Part shown: in pieces, positions 43,807 through 52,147 of the stretch
How the letters are laid out: each line of letters opens with the position of its first letter
Position numbering within the stretch: the stretch's first letter is position 1
Source: Paenibacillus cookii
GTDB taxonomy: Bacteria; Bacillota; Bacilli; Paenibacillales; Paenibacillaceae
NCBI RefSeq assembly: GCF_018333375.1
Contig: NZ_BORW01000024.1
Location: forward strand, 17,233-81,232
Direction of reading: 5' to 3'
DNA length: 64,000 bases
The notes under the pieces: generated by a model
Told to the model about the DNA's origin: nothing
Database searches by the model: none
What the model saw: the letters and a program-made list of their open reading frames with translations, nothing else
Made by a program: the position numbers and the translations under genes

Positions 43807-46128
43807 TTACGCTTCACGAGGCCGGGAAATTTTGCGGTATTCGGTGGCGCTTACGCCGTTGGCCCGTTTGAACGCCCTGCTGAACGAGTTCAGCGACAAA
43901 TACCCGGTCCGGACCGCAATTTCGCTGACGGGAAGGGCGCTGCCGACGAGCAGCCGTTTGGCCTCTTCCATGCGGACATGCTCCAAATAATCGGAAAAGT
44001 TCATTCCGGTCTGCTCTTTGAAAAAATAAGACACGTACGCTTCCGAATTCCGGGCTTCCCTCGCGAGTACCGCAAGGCTTAAATCCGGATCCGGGAAATG
44101 GCTGTCGATATATTCCATCAGCTTGGCCGCCAGCGTATCGTTATGGCTCCGTTTTTGTTCCTCATGCTTGCGGCACAGCTGCATCAGGGCTTGAAAAAGC
44201 TTTTGGACGGCTTCGTCAGGCGACCATGCGGGATCGGAAACTTCCAGCACCACCTTCATCTCGTCGGTCAACGCATCCCGGTTTGCGAAGGAAGGCTCGC
44301 AGCATTTCATCAGCGTTCCGCTCAGCTCCTGGGCCAGCAGCTTGTGGGCGACGACGGGCAGCGGACCGCTGCCTTCGTTTTTCTCCCGGATTTCCCCGAT
44401 CAGCCGGGCCGTCTCCGGCTCGTTGCCCGACCGCACCAGCTGGATCAACCGCTGTTCCACGTCGGAAGGGTAAAAATAAACGGGCGGCGGCACTTCCGCT
44501 TCCTCATAAAACAAAATCGGCTGCCGATCGCTCCAGGCCGCGTTCACTAGAAGAAACTCCGCTTCGCCGAGGGAACGATAAACTTCGGTCAATCTCGTCT
44601 GGCACGTGCCCACGGCAATCCAAAGCCCGGAATGGCTGGTTTGCTTCACATGATCATGCAATTGCGCCACCAGCCGTTGGACCCCTTGCATAAAATCGTC
44701 CGGCGTTTCGCCTTCCCCGTGAACGAGCAAAACCAGTTTGTTTTCGCCCAAATCATGCGCCTGAGCCGAGATCTGCACCCCCGGCCCGATCGGTGGGATG
44801 GCGTCCCGGATGTTCAGTTTCACAATGTCCAGCTCCGTCAGCATCTCCTCGTTGTACGGAGCATGGTAGCCCCGAATTTGGATGGCGGACACGGCGAAAT
44901 ATCCGCTCCTCAGCTCCATCCGGGCATGCTCCATGGCGGCTTCGACCTCGCCCACGGACGTATACCCGCCCTGAAGCAGACGATCAAAAAACACGCTGCG
45001 AAGCAAAGGGACTTGCGCCTCGAGCCTGCTGCTCAGCTCGCCATGGCTTTCGACCAGCGCGGAAACGGAGCTGCGGATGTCGTCCATCAGGTTGCCGAAC
45101 GGGCGGTTTTTGCGGCCCCCGGGTTTCAGCGGCAGCAGCTGCAGCAGTTTAAACACGGGCCTGCTGCTCCGGTAGGCCAGCAAAGCCGCAACGGCGAGCC
45201 CTGCGCCCAACGCCAGCATAAATACGGTTAACGTCAGCTCTTTGATGTAATTGGCCTTGGCAAGCACGACCGTCTCCGGTTGGGCGGATACGTAGGTCCA
45301 CCCGTTGTACTGGGAAGTCGTTTGCGTGATCAGCATCTTTTTCCCGTTCCAATCAAATAAGGAAAAACCTTCTTTAACAGGAAGCGCTTTCATGTTTGCG
45401 GTCGACGGATCCATGCCCACGTAACTGATCAGGTTGCCGTTTTGGTCCGCAACATAAGCAAACCCTCCCTGCTCGGCATCGATATGCCGCAGCATCTCTT
45501 GAATTTGCTTGTTGTCGATCAGCACGGCAATGACGCCTCCGCCGTCTTTCGTGCCGAAGGACTGCATATAGCTCACGACCGAATACGGTTTTCCTTCATA
45601 CCAAACCTGCCTGCCAGGCTTATAGGTTTTGTAATAATACCGCCCGAAAAGCTCGTCGCGCCACTCCTCGTAGGATTTGCCGTCATAACGCAGCTGCAGG
45701 CCGTAGAACTGCTTGGCGTCGTACACCTTGCGGGGCGAAATGAACATGCCGCTGTTTTTGTACGCGATAAAATAATCGATGATAAAATGGTTGGTTATCC
45801 GGTAATCGAACAAGCTTTTTTCCAGGTCCCAGAGCCGGAAAGGATTCGTTTGCTCGAACGGGGCTTTGACGAACTGAAAGGACTGGATTTTGGACTCGCT
45901 GGCCATCTGCTGCGCAATCGTCTCCACTTCGGCAAAACGGCCGTCAAGCGCCTCGCGGATTTGGCCGAGCGCCGCCGCATTGCTTTTCATCGTTTCGGAT
46001 TCCACGAGCGACGACGTTTTATGGTAGGCGAACCACCCCGCAAGCAGAGACCCGAGCAATATAAGCACATATGGAACAAAAAATCGAAGGATCAACGTCG
46101 CGCGTTCACTGGAAGCATTCACAGGCAT
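43807..46128 (-). CDS. Membrane-bound AraC-family regulator with sensor domain
   Basis: 773 residues. Membrane helix about 12-32, an extracytoplasmic Cache-like domain (about 35-290), a second helix near 296-320 (VFMLALGAGLAVAALLAYR), a middle domain, and a C-terminal AraC double helix-turn-helix (about 671-770: LSLAVLAREARNSEAYVSYF and LPVSEIAVRTGYLSLNSFSR). Such one-component YesN/YtdP-like regulators sense extracellular sugars and activate the adjacent transport operon. It is the promoter-proximal gene of the locus, read in the same direction as the transporter. Confidence 0.92.
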   Translation of the reverse strand: MPVNASSERATLILRFFVPYVLILLGSLLAGWFAYHKTSSLVESETMKSNAAALGQIREALDGRFAEVETIAQQMASESKIQSFQFVKAPFEQTNPFRLWDLEKSLFDYRITNHFIIDYFIAYKNSGMFISPRKVYDAKQFYGLQLRYDGKSYEEWRDELFGRYYYKTYKPGRQVWYEGKPYSVVSYMQSFGTKDGGGVIAVLIDNKQIQEMLRHIDAEQGGFAYVADQNGNLISYVGMDPSTANMKALPVKEGFSLFDWNGKKMLITQTTSQYNGWTYVSAQPETVVLAKANYIKELTLTVFMLALGAGLAVAALLAYRSSRPVFKLLQLLPLKPGGRKNRPFGNLMDDIRSSVSALVESHGELSSRLEAQVPLLRSVFFDRLLQGGYTSVGEVEAAMEHARMELRSGYFAVSAIQIRGYHAPYNEEMLTELDIVKLNIRDAIPPIGPGVQISAQAHDLGENKLVLLVHGEGETPDDFMQGVQRLVAQLHDHVKQTSHSGLWIAVGTCQTRLTEVYRSLGEAEFLLVNAAWSDRQPILFYEEAEVPPPVYFYPSDVEQRLIQLVRSGNEPETARLIGEIREKNEGSGPLPVVAHKLLAQELSGTLMKCCEPSFANRDALTDEMKVVLEVSDPAWSPDEAVQKLFQALMQLCRKHEEQKRSHNDTLAAKLMEYIDSHFPDPDLSLAVLAREARNSEAYVSYFFKEQTGMNFSDYLEHVRMEEAKRLLVGSALPVSEIAVRTGYLSLNSFSRAFKRANGVSATEYRKISRPREA

Positions 46129-46231
46129 ATCCCACCTTTGGATCTGTTTTACGGATCATGCCGGCCGCAAGCAGCGGCCGTTTACCTTAACGATTATAGA
46201 ATGCGGCAGATCATTTGAAAACGCATTCATC

Positions 46232-46275
46232 AAAAAAAGAAGCCGGCCGGACTGTAAGTTTTCCGGCACGGCTTC
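46232..46275 (-). terminator. Terminator of the DUF4269 gene
   Basis: Minus strand: GAAGCCG..CCGGA pairs with TCCGG..CGGCTTC, then seven T. It lies directly after the stop at 46279 and closes the five-gene APH-DUF4269 run. Confidence 0.8.
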
Positions 46276-46278
46276 TCC

Positions 46279-46845
46279 CTATGCGGGTTCGAACCCTTGT
46301 TGAACAAGGAACAGCCCCAGCTTTTCCTCGTCCCAATCATGCATGTCAAGCAGGCGCTGATACGGATCTCCTTCGAGGCCCAGCAGCCTCGCAAAGGCGG
46401 GTTCGGTTTTGACGCCGCTGCTTTTTAATTTTCTGACGTTGTCGCGAAATACGGGTCCTAGCCGCTTCAATATCCGGTCTTCGACGACCATATGTTTATA
46501 GGCGTTCTGCTGCGTCACCTGCCGGTTTTGGGCAAATATCTCGACGGGCCACGGACCGAACCGGAAGTTGCACACGATGACCCTGTCGCCATGCATGCGT
46601 TCCCGGCTTAACGCAAAACGCTCCAGCGCGCCGTATGCCGGGATCAAAACCTGCTCCAGCGCCTCCGGTTCCCGCATCTCGCAAATGATATCCAAATCGC
46701 TGTCTTCGACATCGATATCGATCGGAACGGTTCCGGCGAGGACCGGGCTGAATGCCGCCAATGTTCTGAAAATGCCCAGCCGGTCGAGCGCCGCAAAGGC
46801 CTCCCGCTGCTTCGCGTTTCCTGTTTTCAAGTATGAAATGTCCAT
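46279..46845 (-). CDS. DUF4269-like protein (nucleotidyltransferase-like)
   Basis: 188 residues. It has LAGTVPIDIDVEDSDLDIIC: a G-T then D-x-D-x-D-x-D pattern close to the nucleotidyltransferase active site, followed by PWPVEIFAQNRQVTQQNAYK. I associate this with DUF4269; the substrate is unknown. ATG at 46845 has no SD (the upstream is AGTCAACCTTTT), but the stop of a 31-codon gene lies 10 nt earlier, suggesting translational coupling. Last gene of a run starting at 49016. Confidence 0.8.
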   Translation of the reverse strand: MDISYLKTGNAKQREAFAALDRLGIFRTLAAFSPVLAGTVPIDIDVEDSDLDIICEMREPEALEQVLIPAYGALERFALSRERMHGDRVIVCNFRFGPWPVEIFAQNRQVTQQNAYKHMVVEDRILKRLGPVFRDNVRKLKSSGVKTEPAFARLLGLEGDPYQRLLDMHDWDEEKLGLFLVQQGFEPA

Positions 46846-46855
46846 AAAAGGTTGA

Positions 46856-46951
46856 CTATTCCGGGTATCGATCGCGATCCTTCCTTTCCGCCTTCCGTTG
46901 CCGGTCCCGATCCAGCGCTTCCTGCACGTAATCCCGCTTCAAGACGTTCAT
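46856..46951 (-). CDS. Small 31-residue charged protein
   Basis: ATG at 46951 follows GAAGGAGG with 6-nt spacing, one of the best ribosome binding sites in the window, and opens a 31-codon frame ending in TAG at 46856-46858. The product (MNVLKRDYVQEALDRDRQRK, then AERKDRDRYPE) is highly charged with probable helical character; no family recognised. It sits 30 nt after the histidine phosphatase and 10 nt before the SD-less DUF4269 gene, so it may be both a small protein and a leader that feeds ribosomes to the next gene. Confidence 0.6.
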   Translation of the reverse strand: MNVLKRDYVQEALDRDRQRKAERKDRDRYPE

Positions 46952-46981
46952 CCAAGTCCTCCTTCGATCCGGGCGTGCGGA

Positions 46982-47563
46982 TCAGTCCGGCCAACATCTC
47001 GTCACGGCTTGGAGCGCCCGGTCTTCAAACACCAGTTTATAGACGTCCGGCATCGAAATCGATCTCCAAAATGCATAACCGAATTTCGGGTCAAAAAAGT
47101 TCAAGATCAGCGTCATGATGTCCCCGTGCGTGCCTAACGCCAATTTCTTGCCGGGATGCCGCCGAAGAAGCTGCATAAAGGCTTCCGTACCTCTGCGCTG
47201 CGCTTCTTCGCTCGATTCCCCTCCCGGAAACGCATGCCGGAAGTCATTGTACAACCGCTTTTTAAAATCGGCAAACTGTTCGCTGGGGATTTGCACATGA
47301 TCCGCCGCAAGCGTACGTTCTCTCAGCTCGTCGATGATCGCGATTTCTTTTCCGGCCGCCCGTGCAGCAGGCTCCAAGGTTTGGACCGCCCGCTGATACG
47401 GACTCGAAAAAAACGCGTCGATCCCTTCCGGCAGCAGCAGATCTTTTACCTTTACCGCATCCTGCCTGCCTTTTTCCGATATTCCCCTGGCCTTTTCCTG
47501 GCCCGGTATATACTGCGATTCCGCATGCCTGACCATAAAGATGACCGTCTGAATGGGTGCCAC
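46982..47563 (-). CDS. Histidine phosphatase family protein
   Basis: 193 residues, phosphoglycerate-mutase-like. Catalytic histidine in FMVRHAESQYI (residue about 13), SSPYQRAVQTLEP pocket, ESSEEAQRR and the second histidine in LALGTHGDIMTLIL. Substrate unknown. GTG at 47563 sits very near an AGGGGG tract, so the start is less certain. Third gene of the 49.0-46.3 kb run. Confidence 0.87.
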   Translation of the reverse strand: MAPIQTVIFMVRHAESQYIPGQEKARGISEKGRQDAVKVKDLLLPEGIDAFFSSPYQRAVQTLEPAARAAGKEIAIIDELRERTLAADHVQIPSEQFADFKKRLYNDFRHAFPGGESSEEAQRRGTEAFMQLLRRHPGKKLALGTHGDIMTLILNFFDPKFGYAFWRSISMPDVYKLVFEDRALQAVTRCWPD

Positions 47564-47575
47564 CCCCTATGAATT

Positions 47576-48076
47576 TTACCGTTTGGCCGCAACAAACACT
47601 TGAATCGGACCGTCCCAGCCCTCTTCCCTGATCTCCTCAAACTGCCCGTCTGTGTACTGTTCGATGACTTTGCGCCAGAACCGCTGCGCAGGTACGTTCG
47701 TTTCCATTTCGGCAACCTTCCATTTCCCGGGCAATCGATCGAACAATTCAAATGCCGCCTGCTGCCCCGCGCCCGAGCGGCGATATTTTTTCAAAATAAA
47801 AAATTCGGCCATTTCGTAAACGGGAAACTCATTCTGCATATCCAGCCGACGAACCAAAGCAAATCCCGCCAGTTTCCCGCCAACGCGGAACAAAAAAGGA
47901 TGCCTTCCTTCCTCGGTCCAATAATGATCCAGATACATGTACTCATACAGGCCGTTTTCGTTCAGGTCGTCCTCCGGATCGAACTCGCTGAAATCATACT
48001 TGTACAGCTCCAGCAGGTTTCGGAGCGTCGATTTATCGGCATACGCCGCTTCATGAACCGTTATCATCTGATCCAT
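47576..48076 (-). CDS. GNAT-family N-acetyltransferase
   Basis: 166 residues. It starts MDQMITVHEAAYADKSTLRN, has the core strands PFLFRVGGKLAGFALVRR and EMAEFFILKKYRRSGAGQQA (acetyl-CoA loop K-Y-R-R-S-G-A-G), and ends FVAAKR. It resembles acetyltransferases often annotated near phosphotransferase resistance genes. ATG at 48076, 4 nt after the upstream stop, is preferred over starts inside that gene. Acceptor unknown. Confidence 0.88.
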   Translation of the reverse strand: MDQMITVHEAAYADKSTLRNLLELYKYDFSEFDPEDDLNENGLYEYMYLDHYWTEEGRHPFLFRVGGKLAGFALVRRLDMQNEFPVYEMAEFFILKKYRRSGAGQQAAFELFDRLPGKWKVAEMETNVPAQRFWRKVIEQYTDGQFEEIREEGWDGPIQVFVAAKR

Positions 48077-48080
48077 ATGC

Positions 48081-49016
48081 CTACTTTCTTGTATAGTTTG
48101 CGTACCAAGCGGGAACCGTCGTTTCAAAATAACGATGATCCTCCAAAACCCGATCGATCCTCGCCAGCATATCGCCGAGCCCCTCCGGGTAGACCTTCAG
48201 CGTCCATGCCACCGAACCTGCCAGATTCATCGCCAAATAAAAGGAGTACAGCCGCCAAAATTCGGCGTCCGGCTCCCGGCCCTGGTGATATCCGTGGATT
48301 TGCCCGACGGCAAAGGCAGCGCTGATGTCCGCGGAGAAAAAACCGATTTTCAAAAAATCATGGATCGGATCTCCCCAATCGCAGCGGTTAAAATCAATCA
48401 CGCCCGATAAATGCCCGTCCTTGACGACCAGGTTTGCCAGATGGAAGTCGTCGTGCTGGAACCGGTTCGGACGGTCTTTCATGGCATCCAGATGTTCTTC
48501 GACAAACGCCAGCAGCCGTTCATCCCCCCGAAATCGCATGCCGCTGTTCAGATACTGCTCTTTATTCCGCCCATGTTTCTTCGTTTGCCGTTCATGCCAA
48601 GGCCCAACCGTGTCCGGCGCCTCATATCGATGGATTTTGAGCAGTTCGGCTCCCGCCTCCAAACCGATCGTATATTGGATTTCGTCCGGAAAGGCTTGAA
48701 TTGCTTCCGCTGCCTCTTCGCCCTCGATATACGTTAGTATCATGTATCCCTGCTGCGCTTCTTCCCAGCGCCCCAGTTCCAAAGGCCTTGAACAGAGCAC
48801 GTTTTCCTGCTTCATTCGCTCCAGCGCCCTGAACTCCATTTCCTTGCGCGGATATCGGTCCAGTTCAAAAACCCGCAGCAGAAAAGTTTCGTCCCCCTTC
48901 GTGACGGCATATTTCCGATCTTCGGAAAAGCCTTTGGCAATGAGTTTCGGCTCGCCGCCTGCAAGCAGCGGAATCCGTTCGATTCGCGCCCGCAATTCTG
49001 TCGCCTCGTCTGCCAA
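48081..49016 (-). CDS. Aminoglycoside phosphotransferase (APH)-family kinase
   Basis: 311 residues, small-molecule kinase with a protein-kinase-like fold. Brenner motif FQHDDFHLANLVV (catalytic Asp, metal Asn; about residue 186) and GVIDFNRCDWGDPIHDFLK (metal-binding Asp). Substrate cannot be read: aminoglycosides, macrolides, choline or other alcohols are possible. First gene of a five-gene leftward run with a GNAT, a histidine phosphatase, a 31-residue protein and DUF4269. Confidence 0.85.
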   Translation of the reverse strand: MADEATELRARIERIPLLAGGEPKLIAKGFSEDRKYAVTKGDETFLLRVFELDRYPRKEMEFRALERMKQENVLCSRPLELGRWEEAQQGYMILTYIEGEEAAEAIQAFPDEIQYTIGLEAGAELLKIHRYEAPDTVGPWHERQTKKHGRNKEQYLNSGMRFRGDERLLAFVEEHLDAMKDRPNRFQHDDFHLANLVVKDGHLSGVIDFNRCDWGDPIHDFLKIGFFSADISAAFAVGQIHGYHQGREPDAEFWRLYSFYLAMNLAGSVAWTLKVYPEGLGDMLARIDRVLEDHRYFETTVPAWYANYTRK

Positions 49017-49276
49017 GTTATCCCCCTCCTTAACGGCACCGGTTGATGCCCCTCGAAATGCCGCTAGCGGTTCATTCCGTTTTGCGAACCCCCGTTGTCC
49101 TGCTTCATTCGACGATGGCCCTTAGAATCCTCTCTTAACCTATGACAAAACTTAACCTCGATAAATTCTACAATTCTTAGCAATTTTTGAATCTTCCATT
49201 GAAGACCGTTCCGGATCATGCTTATAATATGGTTACAATCCGACAAAAAACTGGAAAAAAAGAGAGGAGATTTGTA

Positions 49277-50734
49277 GTGCTACGTGATCATGTCCAAAAT
49301 GATGATCTCATCTTTCGGCACGCTGCTCTTGGAATGGCTCTCATATCGCTTCACGGAACCTTCATCATGGTCAATCCCGCGTTATGCGATCTATTGGGAC
49401 ATCCGCAGCACGACATCGATTCCACCGCTCCCCTGGACCATACCTACAAAGATCTTTTGGCTGACATCCGACGCTTCGGCGAATCGCTTGCAAACGAACG
49501 GAACATTTCAGGCCGGTTCGAGCGCCCGCTCGACCAAGTCTCCGGCCGACGGTTAACGGTCACCATCCATGTCTCGCTCATCCGCGACAAAGATGCGCTT
49601 CCGCTCCACTATTTGGTCCAGTTTGAAAACCGAACCCCGCTGCTTGAAATCGAAGAGAAACTGAAATCCACGGAATTCGCGCTGACGGATATCCACAATT
49701 CTTACCACGAACTGCTGGAAAAAATGCCGCTTGCCGTTTTGATCACCAAAAAAGGGATCATTCAATACGCCAATCCCGCTGCCCTCCGGCTGGTGCACGC
49801 CCAAGACCGAAGCGAAGCGCTCGGCTTATCGACCAACATGGTCGTCGATGCGACCTATCACACGGCGCTTGAAGAACGGCGGAAGATCTATGATGTAAAA
49901 AAAGCGCTAAACCCCATTGTTTATCTCATCAATTGCATGGATGGGCGTCAAAAATACGTGGAAGGGTTCACGCTTATCATCAATTATGAAGGGGAACATG
50001 CCGCCGTCAACGTATTTAAGGACATCACGGATCAAAAACAGCGGGAAGAATATATGATGCAGTCCGAAAAACTGACGATGGCCGGGCAGTTGGCTGCGGG
50101 CATCGCCCATGAAATCCGGAACCCGCTGACGTCGATCAACGGCTTCATGAAGCTGATCCGATCCTCCAAGCGCAGCCCCGAAACGTATTATGAGATTATC
50201 GAGTCGGAACTGAAGCGGATCGAACTGATCGTCAACGAGCTGCTCGTTTTATCCAAACCTCAAGGGAAACATGTCAGCAAGCCGATCAACGTTCTGCCGA
50301 TGTTGGAGCAAGTGATTACGTTAATGAATGTTCAGGCGGCGTTAAAAAACATCGAAATCACGCTTGAACGCGCCGATGTACCGCAGTGGATCGTCGGGGA
50401 GACCAATCAGCTCAAACAGGTGTTCATCAATTTGCTCAAAAACGGCATGGATGCCATGGACTCCAGCGGAACCATTCTCGTGTCCGTCGATTCCACGGAG
50501 CAAGAGGTGTGGATCCGCGTCCAGGATGAGGGCAGCGGCATGACGCCGGAGCAGGTTCAGAAGCTTGGGCAGCCTTTTTTTACCACGAAGGACACGGGAA
50601 CGGGACTCGGTTTTATGATTACGCAAAACATTATACATAACCACGGCGGCTCCATTCAGATCGAAAGCGAACCCGGACAAGGGACGGCCTTTACGGTGAA
50701 GCTGCCAAAAACGATGAAACCGGAACATACATAG
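49277..50734 (+). CDS. PAS-domain sensor histidine kinase
   Basis: 485 residues, cytoplasmic, no membrane helices. PAS domain 1 about 10-105 (FIMVNPALCDLLGH), PAS domain 2 about 140-250 (MPLAVLITKKGIIQYANPAA), HisKA with AAGIAHEIRNPLTSINGF (phosphorylated His about 278), and HATPase with N box (NLLKNGMDAM), DEGSGM and GTGLGFMI. This layout resembles sporulation kinases of the KinA/KinE type that feed Spo0F; there is no adjacent response regulator, which fits an orphan kinase. GTG at 49277 follows GAGGAG with 7-nt spacing; a longer frame from 49187 lacks a site. Confidence 0.93.
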   Translation: MLRDHVQNDDLIFRHAALGMALISLHGTFIMVNPALCDLLGHPQHDIDSTAPLDHTYKDLLADIRRFGESLANERNISGRFERPLDQVSGRRLTVTIHVSLIRDKDALPLHYLVQFENRTPLLEIEEKLKSTEFALTDIHNSYHELLEKMPLAVLITKKGIIQYANPAALRLVHAQDRSEALGLSTNMVVDATYHTALEERRKIYDVKKALNPIVYLINCMDGRQKYVEGFTLIINYEGEHAAVNVFKDITDQKQREEYMMQSEKLTMAGQLAAGIAHEIRNPLTSINGFMKLIRSSKRSPETYYEIIESELKRIELIVNELLVLSKPQGKHVSKPINVLPMLEQVITLMNVQAALKNIEITLERADVPQWIVGETNQLKQVFINLLKNGMDAMDSSGTILVSVDSTEQEVWIRVQDEGSGMTPEQVQKLGQPFFTTKDTGTGLGFMITQNIIHNHGGSIQIESEPGQGTAFTVKLPKTMKPEHT

Positions 50735-50753
50735 CTTGCAATACGATCAGGAT

Positions 50754-50782
50754 AAGCAGTCCTTGCTGAAATAAGGACTGCT
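50754..50782. terminator. Hairpin after the histidine kinase
   Basis: AAGCAGTCCTT and AAGGACTGCTT form an 11-bp stem, followed by TATTCGTT on the plus strand and preceded by A/T-rich DNA. It lies 20 nt after the kinase stop and faces the signal-peptidase-like gene; probably a two-way terminator. Confidence 0.65.
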
Positions 50783-50813
50783 TATTCGTTATATCGAAAG
50801 TCAGGCACGAAGC

Positions 50814-51485
50814 TTATTTTGCCGGCGGATCAGCCGGGTACCCAAGCACCTTCCCTTGGATCGAACCGATCGGCAAAGGGCCGAAATGCCGGCTGTCGAA
50901 GCTTCGGAACCAATCGTCGCCAATCACGAATACATGCCCATCCGGAACGCGCAAGGCGTCCAGCTGATTCGACGCCAGATCCTTGATCGCATGTTCGAGA
51001 TTTTGCCTCATTGGATCATCCGGATTTTGTTCCAGCGCCTTTTTCAACCCTTCAATATCGGAGCCCAGCCGGTGGGCTCTTCCGTAAAAGGACTCGAGAC
51101 TGCGCTGGTCGATGTATATTTGCCCCGATTTGATTTCGACCGTTTCTCCCGGCAGGGCCACGATTCGCGAAATGCTCCATGTTTCAAGCGTAACCCGCGG
51201 GTATTTGGCATGATCGAAGTCCGGGGGTTGAAAGTATACGATCTCTCCCCTTTTGTAAGGATGCTGCTCGTAATAATTGGGATCGATGACGGTCCGCGCC
51301 TCGAAATCATGATGGCCGCGGTCCATGTTATCATAACGATGGTGATAGATGATATATCCGTCCTTCATCTCTGCCGCGGGAATATCGGGAACGGCGGCTT
51401 CGTCCTTGAGGGGCGGGCCTTCCTCGTCTTGGCATCCTGCGAGCAGCAGGATGAACAGCGCGGCATATCGTACCGCTTTTTTCAT
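50814..51485 (-). CDS. Signal-peptidase-I-like lipoprotein lacking the catalytic dyad
   Basis: 223 residues. Lipoprotein signal peptide with lipobox LLAGC (cysteine 18). Regions like S26 signal peptidase are recognisable: box C YKRGEIVYFQPP, box D ISRIVALPGETVEIKSGQIY and box E VFVIGDDWFRSFDSRHFGPL. The catalytic lysine normally found as K-R-V-I-G is replaced (I-S-R-I-V), and no S-M-x-P-T nucleophile box is visible. It is therefore probably inactive and outside the cell, anchored to the membrane by lipid. I recall similar proteins in bacilli annotated as S26 peptidases. Role unknown. Confidence 0.8.
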   Translation of the reverse strand: MKKAVRYAALFILLLAGCQDEEGPPLKDEAAVPDIPAAEMKDGYIIYHHRYDNMDRGHHDFEARTVIDPNYYEQHPYKRGEIVYFQPPDFDHAKYPRVTLETWSISRIVALPGETVEIKSGQIYIDQRSLESFYGRAHRLGSDIEGLKKALEQNPDDPMRQNLEHAIKDLASNQLDALRVPDGHVFVIGDDWFRSFDSRHFGPLPIGSIQGKVLGYPADPPAK

Positions 51486-51538
51486 GGGTCACCTCGCCCG
51501 TAAGTTCGGATCAAACGCAGTTTGACGCCCGCTTGGAT

Positions 51539-52123
51539 TTACGGCCCCGTTCCGGCCGATGAAACTCTCCAGCCCAACGCGGATTTTTTGACGTATACGA
51601 AAGGCCTGGATGACGCATCCACGAGGTAAAGATCGCCGTATCGGGGATCGTTTTTGATGTTTCCCTCTTGGATCGGCTCCAAACAGGCCATCATGGGATG
51701 AAACGATAACAGCAAATGCTTGCGGACGGCGAGTTCGGGCGAAGGGGACGGGAAAAAGACAATGTAGAGCACGGCAACCGCGATGATCGCGATCCACCAT
51801 TTCTTTTTCTTCATGATGGGGTGGGCCTCCTTTTTTAGGGGTGTACGGGCATTGTTTATCGCTTTCCGCTCCCGCTTGTATCGCAATTCGCATAATCTTC
51901 GATTCACGAATAGGAAAGGCACTTCTTCCTGTTCAATAAAAACGCCGCAAGCTCTGCCGGGGTCGGTGACCCGTTCGATGTCCGGCTCGATCGGCACGGA
52001 TTCGTGTCGCACCAGTTCCCCGTTGCGATACTCGCAGATATGCTCGTAGCAGCGGTCATCGTACAAGATTTTTTCGATGCTTTCCGGTATATTGCAGGCG
52101 ACGCCGCGGTTTTCCGGACGCAA
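51539..52123 (-). CDS. Hypothetical protein with central membrane helix (possible two-part gene)
   Basis: An unbroken frame of 194 codons from a TTG at 52123. Residues 1-100 are soluble and charged (PENRGVACNIPESIEKILYD...); residues 104-194 start MKKKKWWIAIIAVAVLYIVF, a membrane anchor followed by an extracellular domain ending RVSSAGTGP. An AAGGAGG lies 11 nt before the ATG of the second part (51814), so the real gene may be only 51539-51814 (91 residues), with the first half being the end of a separate or decayed gene that lost its stop. No family recognised. Confidence 0.5.
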   Translation of the reverse strand: MRPENRGVACNIPESIEKILYDDRCYEHICEYRNGELVRHESVPIEPDIERVTDPGRACGVFIEQEEVPFLFVNRRLCELRYKRERKAINNARTPLKKEAHPIMKKKKWWIAIIAVAVLYIVFFPSPSPELAVRKHLLLSFHPMMACLEPIQEGNIKNDPRYGDLYLVDASSRPFVYVKKSALGWRVSSAGTGP

Positions 52124-52147
52124 TATCCATGCAAATATTGTAAGCGA

